From: Strigamia acuminata
Taxonomy: Eukaryota > Arthropoda > Chilopoda > Geophilomorpha > Linotaeniidae
Length of the DNA: 64,000 nt
Reading direction: 5' to 3'
Assembly (NCBI GenBank): GCA_949358305.1
Contig: OX442316.1
Span: forward strand, 7,874,001-7,938,000
The translations under genes were made by a program, and so were the position numbers. Below, piece by piece: positions 11,341 through 23,220 of the stretch. The notes beneath the pieces were generated by a model. That model had not been told where the DNA came from, made no database searches, and saw nothing but the letters and a program-made list of their open reading frames with translations. Within the stretch, counting starts at the first letter, position 1. The number at the start of each line of letters is the position of its first letter.

Positions 11341-11879
11341 TTTTAATTACACAATGGTATATTTTCCGATTAAAAGTGGTTTGGATATTATTTCTTGACA
11401 ATCTTGGCCTTGCTTTTACAGTCATGCATGATTAATAGCCATTCAAGGACAAGTGGTTTGTTTCCAAATTAACGTATTCTAATACATCATTTAATTTTTC
11501 TGTTTGTTTTGTAAATCAATAAAACGATAAAGTATATACATAACAATATAAAATCTCAATGTAAAATAAAAGTAAGTAAAAAAGATAAATATGATGGACG
11601 GCAAGCAGTTTTGTATTATTTATTTCTGGTTTTATAAATATAAAACGGAGAAAAGAATTTTTCCTCCCACAATGCATTACCAGGTGATAGCACAATCGAT
11701 ATCTCACTCCTGTATTTCATTGGTTGGCATTTGTGAGCTCATTTATCATCGTCAATATTTAGTTAAAAGTTTATTTCTGTGCGTCATTATCGAGCTCACG
11801 AACTCTCATCTAATCAATATATTTGCCGTCTTAGATTTGGGAGCACAGCACTCTAAATTCACAGAATTCACAGAAACCT
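11341..11879. other. Snakeskin-like 3' UTR and adenosine kinase upstream region
   Basis: AT-rich. The AATAAA at 11518-11523 probably ends the upstream transcript. An open frame at 11591-11890 runs into the start of the next gene in another frame, has no protein-like composition, and is treated as chance. Confidence 0.5.
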
Positions 11880-12984
11880 ATGGATTCTAATTTATTAGCG
11901 CTAGGAAATCCATTACTAGATATAATTGTAAAATGTGAGGCAGGTTCGCAGCTTATTTCCAAATATAATCTGCCCCCCGATGGTGCAATCGAAGCTCAAA
12001 CTTGGCAAATGGCCTTGTATGATGAAATTTACAAAGAAAAGTATCAACAAAAACCTGGAGGGTCAGCTCAAAACACTTGTCGAATTGCACGCAGCTTCGT
12101 AAGTGGGAAGAATATAAACATCATCTTTATAGGATGTGTGGGCAAAGATGAGCACGCGAAGATTCTCAGCGACCTGGTGACGAAATCTGGCGTTAAAACT
12201 CTTTACATGTAAGCTTAGGGCATTTTAATTTAGTTATATTTTCAAATTAAAAATAATAAAAATTTTAAATTTTTTTATATTTAGGTACGATGAAACAGAA
12301 CCAACGGGAATTTCAGCAGACATAGTTCATGGCCCACACAGGTCTTTGTGCGCAAACATAGGAGCAGCGAAATGTTTTAACATAACTCATTTATCCCAGC
12401 CTGAAGTGAAAGCAGCCATGTCGTCCAGCTCGATTTTGTACATCGAAGGATACTTTCTCACTCACAGTTTTGATTCAGCAAGTCAAGTGGCAGAATTTGC
12501 GACCAATAGTGGAAAGACGTTTGCTATTAATTTGTCGGCAGTTTATGTTTGCCGCGGGTTCAGCCATCAGCTTTCTTGCTTAATTCCCTTTGCGCATTTA
12601 ATAGTTGGCAATGAAGATGAAGTTAAGGAGTTTTGTTCTCAATCTTCATTTCCCACGAATGATTGCGGAGAAATGGTGTCTAAAATATGTGCGTACGATT
12701 TTAAGGGAACGGCAAGCACATTGAGCTTATTAAAAAATAGCCAACGTTGTGTGGTTATGACACGCGGCCCGAAACCGATTGTGGTGGCTCTCGTGGACCA
12801 AGTTAGGGAATTTTCAGTACCTCATTTATCTAAAGAAAAACTTGTAGACACGGTGGGAGCTGGTGATGCTTTTATTGGTGGATTTTTAGCTGCTATGATT
12901 CAAGGAGATAATCTTGATTCTTGTGTAGATTTAGGAATATTGGCTTCTTTAAGGGTCGTTCAAAACGAAGGATGTTCGATTTAA
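11880..12984 (+). CDS. Adk: Adenosine kinase (PfkB family)
   Basis: Two exons, 11880-12208 and 12285-12984, join (phase 2) to 342 aa, within the usual 340-360 aa of animal adenosine kinases. The N-terminus has ALGNPLLDI and a KPGGSAQNTCRIA block that binds the ribose. The middle has a YIEGYFLT segment and LIVGNEDEVKEF. The C-terminus has the PfkB signature DTVGAGDAFIGGF with the catalytic Asp; the family usually has Asn where this protein has Val (DTNGAGDAF). The enzyme phosphorylates adenosine to AMP with ATP in cytosol and nucleus, controlling adenosine levels and methylation flux. The start ATG is preceded by no in-frame extension, and a poly(A) signal is at 13064-13069. Identification is secure. 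Confidence 0.95.
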
Positions 12985-13203
12985 GTATTGAAAGTGCATT
13001 TTTTTTAAAATGAAAAATGGTTGTAAATTAAGAAATAATAGAATGTATTGTAAACAGTTTTTAAATAAAATCAAGACTCCCTTGTATTGTATGAATGTTT
13101 ATTTCCGGAGCACGGAGCCATCCATTCGTTTCTCAAAGAACGTCGAAATTAGCTACCGGTATGTATAGTGGATCTTGAAAAAAAAAATCCAAGAAATAAC
13201 AAG

Positions 13204-13262
13204 AGCGGATTCGAACTCGCACGCCCACCGTCAAAGACAGACAACATAACGTCGCACCAAAC
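13204..13262 (-). repeat. tRNA-related (SINE-like) remnant
   Basis: On the minus strand, GAGTTCGAATCC (13207-13218) is a good Pol III B box. A TGGTGCGACG stretch about 35 nt upstream (13249-13260) loosely resembles an A box. Acceptor and T stems do not pair, so it is not a functional tRNA. A tRNA-derived SINE head or a decayed tRNA would fit. Confidence 0.35.
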
Positions 13263-13523
13263 AGTTTCACAAACGTTAATTATCCATGTTTACTGAATCA
13301 TATCAAGTGTTGGATATATCAGTAATCAGTATGCATACGATAAATATGAATAAATATATTAAGTTTAACACGAAGAAAAAAAATTTCATTTTTTTATTGC
13401 AAAATATTTGGGAAAATAGAACTTCGTGACATTTTCTACAGATGTAGTATTTCAGCAAGTACTAAAAAATTTCCGTGATTTTTTATCACTAGGTGGAATA
13501 TGTGTGGCAGGAAGTTGTCACAC

Positions 13524-13536
13524 TTCTAGAAGTTTC
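13524..13536 (+). promoter_or_regulatory. Heat-shock-element-like site plus ATTGG box
   Basis: TTCTAGAAGTTTC is three perfect alternating inverted nTTCn/nGAAn units. An ATTGG (inverted CCAAT) follows 12 nt later at 13548-13552. It lies about 80-140 bp before a likely first exon with a strong GTGAGT donor. The same arrangement occurs in mirror image at 15317-15345. Confidence 0.45.
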
Positions 13537-13569
13537 CATAGTTTTTGATTGGCTATGTTGATTAGTCTG

Positions 13570-14215
13570 CATGCCAGGACTACTTAGCATATTTTCTTTT
13601 CAAGCTGGCCTTCGAGCGCATTTTTCGTCATTCGGTGCCTGGCACGGTGGAGGATGAAGACGTCGAAGATTCTCTATGGTGAGTAAATTAATTGATTTTA
13701 TTTTACTTTACACTTTGTTCTGTTATTTATTCGTGGTTTGTTTTGTTTTAACACTGCGCTGTTAATTTAAAAAGCGCAATAAGTAAATTACCGTAGTTTT
13801 TTAGGTGTTTATTTTTTGGCAGTTAATTGTAGACGTTTATCGTATTAAAGTAGTTTCTACATTCAGCTATCGACTTTGTTTTGACCTTTTGTCTTATTTT
13901 TATATGGTTCATTAATTTTATAACTTACTAATTGGGTATTTTTTATATTTTAGGTTGATTCAATCATCACTACTAGTGCCAATTGCCAACCCAGTCAGAG
14001 GATTCGACGCTCGAAGAATTTTATTTGGATTAATTATGATTTCTATTCATTTTATTGTACTTTTTTGTATTTTTAAAGGTTGATAAAATTAATTTGTGTT
14101 GTCTTTATAGTTTTTATGTAGTTGGATAAAACTACATAAAAATTATAATTACATAGTATATACTTTAATTAGAATGTGTCGTCATTTAATCAATAAACAT
14201 TCAAATAAAATGGAG
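13570..14215 (+). ncRNA. Possible short two-exon transcript (no ATG-initiated ORF)
   Basis: A first exon ends at 13678 before GTGAGT. The second begins at 13954 after a pyrimidine-rich TTTTAG and ends near an AATAAA at 14192-14197. Spliced together, one frame is open for about 75 codons and ends in a hydrophobic stretch (ILFGLIMISIHFIVLFCIF). It has no ATG near its beginning; the only exon-1 ATG (MKTSKILY) stops right after the junction. I therefore call a candidate non-coding RNA or a non-AUG-initiated small protein. The 5' end is inferred from the promoter-like site. Confidence 0.3.
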
Positions 14216-14329
14216 AATCTGTATACCCTCCATCCCCTTTTTTATACTAAGTCCAAACCTATAAAAATTGGACAGCGATTCGCCTTTTCGATTTCTGGAC
14301 TTAGAATATTTTTTGCGAAGAAATGACAT

Positions 14330-15310
14330 AGCTTATAGAAAATAAAACTTTATTAAAATGAAAATATACTTTTACACAAATATTTACAAATTTTTCCTTA
14401 AAAGGAAAATAAAAGGAAAATAAATGGCTAAAAACACATTGAACCGGGTTGTACGGACCATTTAAAGGATTGTCTCAGGTAAAGATCCCCCTTGAGACTC
14501 CACCGTTTTACCCACACGGGACCCAGAGTGTGCCACGCTCTGGGCCCCCAAAAAGATGTCCCACGATGTCTTCCTGTTGATGTAAAACTAACCTAAAAGG
14601 AAGAAAAATTAAATACATACATAACTGCAAAAATGTGAATATACTGTAAATAAAAGTTATACAAAGATATAAGCATGAATAAAAATTATACAGAAATACT
14701 AATTAAAAATTTTACAGAAATACTAATTAAAAATTTTACAGAAATACTAATTAAAATTTTTACAGAAATACTAATTAAATTTTTTACAGAAATACTAATT
14801 AAAAATTTTACAGAAATACTAATTAAAATTTTTACAGAAATACTAATTAAAATTTTTACAGAAATACTAATTAAAATTTTTACAGAAATACTAATTAAAA
14901 TTTTTACAGAAATACTAGTTAAAAATTTTACAATAATATTAATTAAAAATTATATAAAAATTATACAAAAATAGTAATTAAAAATTTAAATAACGCTCGG
15001 AATTCCTTTACTGCTTCATAAATTAGTCGTTCGCCTTAATCGTTATGCATTTGCGATACAAAACTATGTCTAACACGGTAAAAATAAGTAAAACTTAAAC
15101 GCCGTAGATAAATTAACTAATATCTATGCGCTAAAACGTCTAGGTAATAATTATTTACATGAAAAACAAGAAAATTATAAAATTAAAGCTAAAAGTAAAA
15201 TTTGAGAAAAACTCACCTCAGAAAGCCGTGTATATCGCCTCCCGTCGAAAAAACACTAGTGAAATAGAAATAGAACGATGCAAAATATCAAACCCCTCGT
15301 GACCGCATTT
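14330..15310 (-). ncRNA. Possible short two-exon transcript convergent to the previous unit
   Basis: A first exon ends at 15217 before GTGAGT. The second begins at 14592 after TTCCTTTTAG and reaches an AATAAA at 14349-14354 (complement). Exon 2 is unusually GC-rich locally and carries a CCCAGAG...CTCTGGG hairpin (about 14520-14548). No ATG-initiated ORF of note spans the junction, although one frame is open for about 65 codons. The roughly 620-nt intron holds the 24-bp tandem array. Promoter layout, donor and exon-2 start mirror the + strand unit, so the two may be diverged duplicates. Confidence 0.3.
14678..14985. repeat. 24-bp tandem repeat array
   Basis: Unit ACAGAAATACTAATTAAAAA plus TTTT, about ten near-perfect copies and about three decayed ones at the right edge. 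The period is a multiple of three and the frame happens to lack stops, giving a false repetitive ORF (TEILIKNF repeated). Confidence 0.9.
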
Positions 15311-15337
15311 GAATAACCAATAAAAAAACATAGAGAT

Positions 15338-15345
15338 TTCTAGAA
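15338..15345 (-). promoter_or_regulatory. Heat-shock-element-like core plus CCAAT box
   Basis: TTCTAGAA palindrome, with a third GAG unit at correct spacing (15333-15335). A CCAAT at 15317-15321 reads ATTGG on the minus strand, about 16 nt downstream in transcript direction. This mirrors the 13524-13552 arrangement and precedes the minus-strand first exon. Confidence 0.4.
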
Positions 15346-15707
15346 ATAACGTCAAATTCTTGCCTGCTGTCACCTAACGATAAAAATAAAAACTTCTCAA
15401 AAGAGTAGCTTTACATGTATAATAAATATATACTAAACAGACGGAAGCTTGAACAGGACACAAAAATATAAACCGAAAACTACAATTTCACTACGTAATT
15501 ACTTTCGAACTCATCAATACATGATGCTGTGAACTTTAACTTGAATAATTAATATATTAAAAAAAATGTTAAGAAATAAACAAAAACAAAAACAAAGAAA
15601 GACTCAACCCAATAAAAACAGCAACACTTGCCACATTTTTTCTAAATTACCGTATTCTTCTTTTTTAAAAAATAAAAATTAAAAATTAAATTGACGACGC
15701 CGGGATT

Positions 15708-15778
15708 GGAGACGCCGGGATTGGAACCCGGGGCTTTTCGCATGCGAAGCGAACACTCTACCGCTGAGTTACGTCCCC
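15708..15778 (-). tRNA. tRNA-Ala (anticodon CGC)
   Basis: The minus strand folds into a complete 71-nt cloverleaf. The acceptor pairs GGGGACG with CGTCTCC and includes the G3:U70 wobble that identifies alanine tRNAs. The D stem is ACTC/GAGT, the anticodon stem TTCGC/GCGAA with loop TTCGCAT (anticodon CGC), the variable loop AAGCC, and the T stem CCGGG/CCCGG. The discriminator base is A. There is no intron. T-rich runs that can stop Pol III follow about 15-20 nt downstream. The last 15 nt of the T arm and acceptor are directly duplicated just past the 3' end (15696-15710 and 15711-15725). Confidence 0.93.
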
Positions 15779-15839
15779 GGATAACTAAAAACCACTCAAA
15801 TTTTTGTAAAGTTTCCGATTCATTTCCATTAAACATACA

Positions 15840-17720
15840 TCTTTCGTGAAAACTTTTATAGTTTTACTACGGTACCGTAGTTTCTATAAAACAAAACAAA
15901 TTACTGTAGTGTACAGAATAAATAATGGCAGGCAATTACGTGAATTACGTGAAATTATGTGATATTTTAAAAGTTAACGGAGATGTACATTTTTATTTGC
16001 AGATTCAACGACGCACAAAAATGAAAACGACTATCACCACGAATGAGATTCTCTCGAGAAAAAGAAACATGGATCTTGTTGTGGATCATTAAGTTAGGTG
16101 TCGAACGTGATGACGGCTAAAAATGTAAATTCCATACTGTATAAATTCCAATGTTTTTACAATAGGTGAAAGGACATTAATTAATTATCTGTTTATTTAT
16201 TTATTTTTTGTTCTTACCATCCTGAATCCGCGCTTATTTTTCTTGGTTTTGGCTTTCTTTTTATGTTTTTTAAACCGGTAGCTGGTGGACGAGAATGCGA
16301 ACAATTTGTATTTGAACTTGGTTCCTTCGTATGTGAAACCTATTGAATCGGTATTGTCCGATTACCGACAACTTGCGAAACCTGTTGAATCGGAATTGTC
16401 CGAGTTTATCGACAATGTGCGAAACCTGTTGAATCTGTACTACAGATCCAAAAACATTTTTCTTCATCTTAGTTTTTTCGTCTACATGTGAAACCTGTTA
16501 AATCTTTTTTTCCGATCCAATAAATGTATTAATTCGTACTCGATTTATCACAATAACCGAGTCCTCTATAAAGCGCGAGTAATTATCTTTCCCTTGCATG
16601 GGCGATAAATCGGGTCTTTTCCAAAAGACAAACACTAGTAACAGTTCCTCGCATTCCGTCAAGTACATCACAATGGAAACCTCACGTCGGGTTTCCATAT
16701 CACGCGCGACATACTTGCACATAAACGCGACGTTGCGTTAATGTTTAATATGCAATGAGGTAACGAGGCTCGCCTTATATTGCACATAACACATTAAATT
16801 ACCTACAGTTTGTTGTTTGCACATTCAAATAACAATAAAACATGTTGTGTTACAAATTGGCTACGACTACTACACCGCCAAAATCAAAATACAATCAACA
16901 CCACAAAACAGACAATAATTTCAATGATGATCAAGTGGCCACACCCAGAAAGAGCAGTAAATTATAAAACACATCCAAGCAAAAGTCTGTAACAGCCCAT
17001 ATTATACCATCATTAACAATTACGAGCTGTCTCTGATCGCTACCACCATTCAGCGTACTGCATTTCTTACATGAGCTATAAATTACTTTTGGAAAACAAT
17101 CATCAAGAATTTTAACACCTGTTCATTCCAACTTTGAAACATAGATGGCGCCACTGTTTTTCAATCATAAACTGTCTCCGATCGCTGGCGGCATCTAGAG
17201 ACGACCAAATAAAACAATACCGTATTGTATACTGCACATATCGCTACATCATTTAACACGTGCAATCTCGATGGCAATTTACGTAGTCACATTCTCAATG
17301 TTATAAAATTTGAAATGTAATAAAAACAAATGTTGTAATAAATATGTTTTATTCACAAGAATAATTTTTTCATCGAGATTATTTTTACAATCTTTTGTCT
17401 ATTTTGTCATTTCTTAAAAAAAAAATCAAAATTTAACATGTGGAATTTACTTCAGTGTGAGTGGCGTCACTGATTAACGCTTGTTTTAGCCTCATAAGCA
17501 CCAATCTGAGTCCTTCGAATCGGTTGCAGTTTTTAACTATTCAGTCAAATTTCTACACACTAAAAAAATTAATAAATTCACTTTGAAATCTTTTATTAAT
17601 ACAGGATATTAGTCTTGTTTAGCAATCCTTTCGCACCTAGAATTAAAGTACCGGTAATAAAAAACCTTGGGCAAAATATAATTTAGCAGATAAAATTCGA
17701 AGGCGCGACAAATTATCCCA
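15840..17720. other. Gene-poor intergenic region
   Basis: No supported gene. It contains a degenerate repeat block near 16332-16510, a small inverted repeat GGAAACC...GGTTTCC at about 16676-16697, and two related stretches (around 17026-17060 and 17160-17200, sharing CTGTCTC[T/C]GATCGCT). Short open frames follow the repeats and are not protein-like. Confidence 0.5.
16332..16510. repeat. Degenerate direct repeat, about 42-70 bp spacing
   Basis: Four copies begin TG(T/C)GAAACCT(A/G)TT(G/A)AATC at 16332, 16374, 16418 and 16488. The first three are followed by related TTGTCCGA...GACAA segments. Decayed minisatellite. Confidence 0.7.
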
Positions 17721-19436
17721 TCATTTTGTCGCATAATACAACGAATATTCTAAAATTTCAACAGCCGTAAGAATACTGAAACCTAAAAAGAAACCGAGGT
17801 TTCCGCCAATATCACTCAGGAATTGTCCAAAAGTGTACAAATACATCGCGGTAATTTGTTCAAATGTTTGATCAGCAAAGTAGACTTGGAATAAAGTGTT
17901 TGATTTATCATATAACGCATTGACAGCATTGAGTGTGGTTGTGTACGTAGTTTCATTGCAACTTCTTGAGCAATGGAAGTCACGGAAACTGAATTCGCTA
18001 TAAGCAATACCATTTCCGATGTGTAAAGAAATAAAGGTTTTATCCCAAGTGCAGTTTCTCGGCAAATGTTTTTGAGTGTAATAAGGCATACTAAAATTAA
18101 AACAGTATCAGCGAGGAAACGTTTTACAATAGAAACAAAAGAAACCTGCAATTATCAGACATTTTCCTCTCAATGTAGTTATTATAACATTCCAGAAATT
18201 CATCCAAAGATTGGCAAGGTTTACTTTTCTTGTTGATGTATTCAAACTGTAAAATTTGTAAAATCAATAATTGTGCTGAATAAAAGCCAAAGGATAATCA
18301 CCCTTTTTTGTTTAAGTTGCACGTGAGTATTGTAGCCTTGAAGTACTTCAAATGATCGGAAATATGATAAATGCTGCGAATGTTTCTTGTAGGAGTCAAA
18401 CACAGAAACCTAAATGATTAACTCAATTGTTATATAAATAAAATTGTACCTTTCATAGACATACCAACAGAGATACTTTTGGTTGCTGCAGAGCTGCTTC
18501 AATAGATTCATTCAGCTTCGAATCATTTGTGTTTCGTCTTTGTATTTCTAAATCTTTAATGTATTTTAGATAAACTCGATTTTTATGCAATATTTTTAAG
18601 TTGGTTAATGGTCCTTGGTATTCCATTTCCTGAGCTACAGTGATTCCTCAAAATATTATTTATATTATTATTAACATGAGTTTATCTTTTCTTACTTAGA
18701 TTTAGAATAAGACACGATCCCCAAAATGTTGCAACGGTGTTATTGGCAAAAATATCCGTATTCGGTATTTCCTTTCCCATGGGTGTACATTCAAATTGTG
18801 CATTCACTTCGCACTGTAATAACGCGTTTTGGGAATTAATAAAAGAATTTGGCTATTCCATATGTGAAATTAGCTTACTGGAATGAAGACGGAGAGATCG
18901 CTTGGTTTAATTGCAAATGATGACCAAAATTCGTGAATTTCAGTTGGCGAGTTGTTGTCAAAAGGCGGAAAGTTTTTGACTACCGCTTTTACATACGGAT
19001 CGGACACAAAACAAAAACCATCTGAATCTGGACAAGTCGATCCATTAATGCCGTAAAACGCATAATGTATATTACGAATCTGGCCTGGACATATAAAAAT
19101 TGTTGGAAATCTGAATTTCACAATTGGTATAACATCCGTTTTATAACCAGTGGGGAACGAAAAATATATAGAAAAACAATTTGATAGTTGATAACAACAT
19201 AAACCTCCGCAAACTAGTAACGCAACAGACCAAGCAGCTCTTTTATACCAGCTGTTAGAACTATTCAAAATCTCTGATATTACTGTCACATTAATGGTTT
19301 TTGCCTTTTTAGAATTTTGCTTGCTGCGTTTAAATTTAGATCTACTCTTATCCCACCGTTTTACCGCGCATTGACGATTTCTACTTCTCGCCCAATAAGT
19401 AGGAATTGTCATTTGATTGTCCTTGATGTTATTCAT
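17721..19436 (-). CDS. DEG/ENaC (pickpocket-type) sodium channel subunit, paralog A
   Basis: Six exons are visible. Exon 1 (18879-19436) encodes a basic cytosolic N-terminus, the first membrane helix (AAWSVALLVCGGLCCYQL) and the start of the extracellular domain (FPTIFICPG, DPYVKAVVKNFPPF). Middle exons carry CEVNAQFECTPMG and VATFWGSCLIL. The last exon (17721-18089 region) has the Cys-rich thumb (CSRSCNETTYTTTL) and the second helix with GGNLGFFLGFSILTAVEILEY, including the GxS selectivity filter (GFS). Family members are trimeric amiloride-sensitive cation channels in the plasma membrane. The conserved N-terminal HG gating motif is not seen (SNSWYKR there). The start at 19436 is the first ATG in frame. 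The position matching the ATG-only exon of the sister genes reads CTG here (19532-19534). Apparently intact. Confidence 0.85.
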
Positions 19437-20253
19437 TTTACTTGATGCTAAATCTAGACCAAATGAAAAGAATAAGTTTCTCCGAGTTTACAATTTACAA
19501 TTTTTGTAATTTACAGAGGGAAATTTCTTACCAGGTACCACAAGTCAATTTTCTGAAAGCTGCTACGGTAGTGGTGGTCAAATTACTTAAAAACCGTTAT
19601 ATACGGTGTATATATATACATAAAAATATATATATATATATTATCCTGTGTAAACTAATATTAATAGTGACATTAACTCGTTTTTAATGTTGTTGTTCTT
19701 ACTTTTACATAGCTTTTAAATTGAAAAATAATACACCAGTACACAAATATTTACATAAGAATAATTTAAGCTCGATAAAAGCAAACTGTATCTAATCTTA
19801 ATATAATAATCCATAACTGAGACTCGAAAAATATATTATACCTTTATCAAGTTAGTCGCTACAAAGTGTTTTATCGATGTAAACAAACTGGTGGGATATT
19901 CAAGTTATTTTCGTATATAATTTTTGTGAAATATGTAATATTTTATCTCAACTGAAAAGACCATAATTATAATTAGTTCATAAATTAACTACGTACTGTA
20001 GTGCTGTATCAAACTTTCTGCTACAACAATGAGGTTTGGAGATGAGTTATTGTATGTGTCTTAATCAGCTATCTAGCACAGGACAATACACATGACTTGT
20101 GTAGAATGTAGCAGCTACTTGATAGCATACAGTAGGCCCGAATGTTTAGTCCTAAAGATTTCTCTACTATTATTATATATTATTATACCGGTACATATTA
20201 ATAAAAGAACTAAATTACTAAATATAAATTACTAAATTAAACTGATATGTAGT
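19437..20253. other. Spacer between DEG/ENaC paralogs A and B
   Basis: AT-rich, with a (TA)n run near 19610-19642. At 19520-19545 a stretch matches the first-exon/intron junction of the sister genes but carries CTG instead of ATG before GTAAGAAATTT. Nothing else is seen. Confidence 0.5.
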
Positions 20254-22162
20254 TTAATTTCTTATCCATCGTTTTCCCACAAAATTTAAAATATATTCCA
20301 AAATTTCAAAACCAGTAAGAGTGCTAATCCCTAAAAAGAAACCGAGGTTTCCGCCAATTTCACTCAGGAAATATTCGAAAGTGTACGCATACATCTCGGT
20401 AGTTCGTTCATATGTTTCATCAGCAAAATAGAGCTTGAAGAGAGTCTTTGATTGATCGTACAACTTGTCAACAACATCGAGTGTGGTTGAGAACACATTC
20501 TCACTGCACACGCTTGAACAATTGCATTTATCGAAATCGAATGTATTGTAAGCAATACTATTTATCATGTGTAAAGAAATAAATGTTTTATCAAATGTAC
20601 AGTTTTTCCGTAAGTCATTTCTACTGTTATAAGGCATACTAGAATAAAAAGAGCATTAGAAAAAAAAAACTTTTACAAGGTAATTAAAGAAATACCGACA
20701 ATCTTGACTCATATTCTTCTCAATGCAGTTGTTATAACATTCGAACCACTCATCGTCAGAAACACAAGGTCTGTCTTTTGTGTTTAAGAATTTAAACTGT
20801 AATATTTGTAAAATTATTACATATAGTTTAATTGTGCTATATCAGATGTTACAGTGTATTATAATTCTCACTTGTTTTTTTTGCAGTTGCACATGAGTTT
20901 CATAACCTTGATATATTTCAACTGAACGAAAATATGATATGTGACGCCTCTTTTCCTCGGTCTTGTTAACCACAGAAATCTACCCAAATTCATTCGTCGT
21001 TAATAACACTCGTCACATGTTAATTGCCTTAAAACTCTATTGTATATTAGCATACCGTACCAAGAGTGATATTTTTTGTTGCTGGACAGATTCGTTAATG
21101 GATTTAATCAGCTCCGGCTGATTTGCGTTTTTCATTTGCTCATTTAATTGATCAATAACCAGACGATGAACTTGATTTGTATGCAATACATTTGTGAAAG
21201 TTAATGGTCCTCGGAAGTCAATTCCTGGAGCTGGTAATTAATTGTGTAATAATTTCAATTTTACTCGATGCAATAGCAGAAATACAAGACATAGTTAGAC
21301 TTACATTCCTCGAAAATAACACACGACCCCCAAAATGTTGCAACATTCCTATGGAATACGTATTGAGATGGCAATGCCTTTCCCAATGCGCTACACGCTC
21401 CACCCTCGTTTTCAACTTCACACTATATAAAGAAACGTGTTTTATAATTAATAAGTGATAAATATAACGTGCTTTATGCATGTGTGTAGTGTACATGTAA
21501 TTAGCTTACCGGAATGAAAGCGGAGATATTGCTGAATGCAATTCCAAATGATGACCACAATTCGTGAATACCAAGTGGTGTTTTTTTGTCTAAAGGAAAA
21601 TAGTTTTTAAATACAGCTTTCACATATGGATCGGAAATAAAACAAAAAGCATCTGAGTCTGGGCACGATTGATCTTTGCCGTAAAATTGGTATTTTGTGT
21701 TACGAAGCAGTCCGGGACAAATAAATATTGGTGGAAATATGATTTCTTCACCGTGTACGAAATCCGTTTGAAGATATGTTGGAAATAGAAAATAAAGTGT
21801 AAAACATTGTGTCAGTTGATAACAGCAGAGTGTTCCGAAAAATGCCAATATAATAAACCAAGTGGCTCTTTTAAACAAACTGTTGGAATCATTGGAAATC
21901 CGTGATAATCCAGTAATATCGATACTGCAAGTTTCCATTTCAGAATTATTGTTGGTGTGTTTAGATTCAGATCTCCTTTTATTCCAACGTTTGATGAGTT
22001 GCCTCCTGGTGTGAGCGTTATTGCGATTTCTATCCCAAGAAGTATAGGTGTGATGTTGATTGAAGACGTGAGTCCTATCGTACGAATACTAAAAACAGAA
22101 AATTAAGAAACATCATTAGGTTTTTGTTCTTTTTAACTATTCCAATCAAAATTCCGTACCAT
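20254..22162 (-). CDS. DEG/ENaC (pickpocket-type) sodium channel subunit, paralog B
   Basis: Same exon plan as its neighbours, plus an initiator exon consisting of ATG alone (22160-22162, immediately followed by GTACGG). Exon 2 (21510-22088, 193 codons) encodes a basic N-terminus, membrane helix 1 (ATWFIILAFFGTLCCYQL), IFICPGLLRN and SDPYVKAVFKNYFPL. The next exon has CEVENEGGACSALGK and VATFWGSCVIFEE. The last exon (from about 20637) has the CNCSSVCSENVFSTTLDVV thumb and helix 2 with GGNLGFFLGISTLTGFEILEYI, including GIS as filter. The HG motif is replaced by SL (SNSLFKR). Introns are 50-110 nt. Predicted as a plasma-membrane cation channel subunit; ligand or stimulus is unknown. No frame break seen. 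Confidence 0.85.
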
Positions 22163-23220
22163 TTCCGTCAATTGCTGAAGGTGCTATGATAAAACAACAA
22201 AAGGCAGCGTTATTTACAGTCGAAAATTTTATCACGTACTTTATTTTTATGTTCCCTAATAGGGTAGTTTACAACTTTTGTAAATAACGTTTAAAAGCCA
22301 TTAATATTTATTTATTTATTTTTTATATAGTTTTCATAGTTCAAAATAATAGACAAGCTTTAGGTATACACAAGATTAATTTAACATCAATAAGAAAAGT
22401 ATACCATGCCTGAATATAAAAATTCATACTACCATACTACGAATATTTCAAAAATTAAGTTTCTGCAAACTACATTTTGATTACTTTTAAATTATTATTT
22501 GTCGTATCAATCATCGAGCCAAAATTCGGGGTGCTTCTTGCACGCTCATTCGGCTTCCATAAATATATTAAAATATTAAAACCCGATAAAAATATTAAAT
22601 AGGAATTCGATGGTAGCAACGTTTAGAGCGTCCTTGAAATGACAATTGGAATTGTTTTAACGGTTTAACCAATAACTGAGGTTGTCTTAAATCATGTGCA
22701 TTTTTAAACTTTTTCGTTGATATCATTCGAAAACATTCTGTCGGTATGCTGTGCAGAAAAGCTAAAAAAAAAATATTAGCTGCCCCTTGGCTTTGCTGAA
22801 CTGAAATAAATTTGCGAGTCCATTACAAATAAGTATTAAGTCAATTGCAAGCAAAAACTGTTATTTATTATTATTTATTAGTAAGCTACATTATTTTTTT
22901 TATTAAATATCTCATCACTTAATTCATGTTAATCTGTTAACAGACAAAAAAGGATTAAAGCCGTTTGGTGCATACTGCATATCTTAATTTCCTTTGCTAT
23001 TACTGATTATTTTACGTAATTATAATAGTATTTATTAGTTTTAAATGCTATACTAATTAATAATTTCACAGTGCTTGTAAATGCTTGAGAAAAGATAATT
23101 TCAAGCAAAGATTCACCGGTGCTCAAGATTTCTCTTCAGAAATAGAGAATTTTTAATTCGCATTGAAATAAAAATATTATTAAGGGTTAGGTTTAGGTGA
23201 GGGGCGAGTAATAGTGTGTT
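22163..23220. other. Spacer between DEG/ENaC paralogs B and C
   Basis: No gene seen. AT-rich sequence that presumably holds the promoter of B and the 3' UTR of C. Confidence 0.5.

Noticed and set aside
11591-11890. Upstream coding extension of adenosine kinase
   Set aside because: The frame differs from the kinase frame and the composition is not protein-like; the kinase ATG at 11880 gives the expected family length.
14675-14974. Repetitive 99-residue open frame (TEILIKNF repeats)
   Set aside because: Produced by a 24-bp AT-rich tandem repeat whose period is a multiple of three; no flanking gene signals support it.
16285-16491. Small ORF with repeated VESELS-type text
   Set aside because: It follows a degenerate DNA repeat, has no ATG context or splice partners and no recognisable family.
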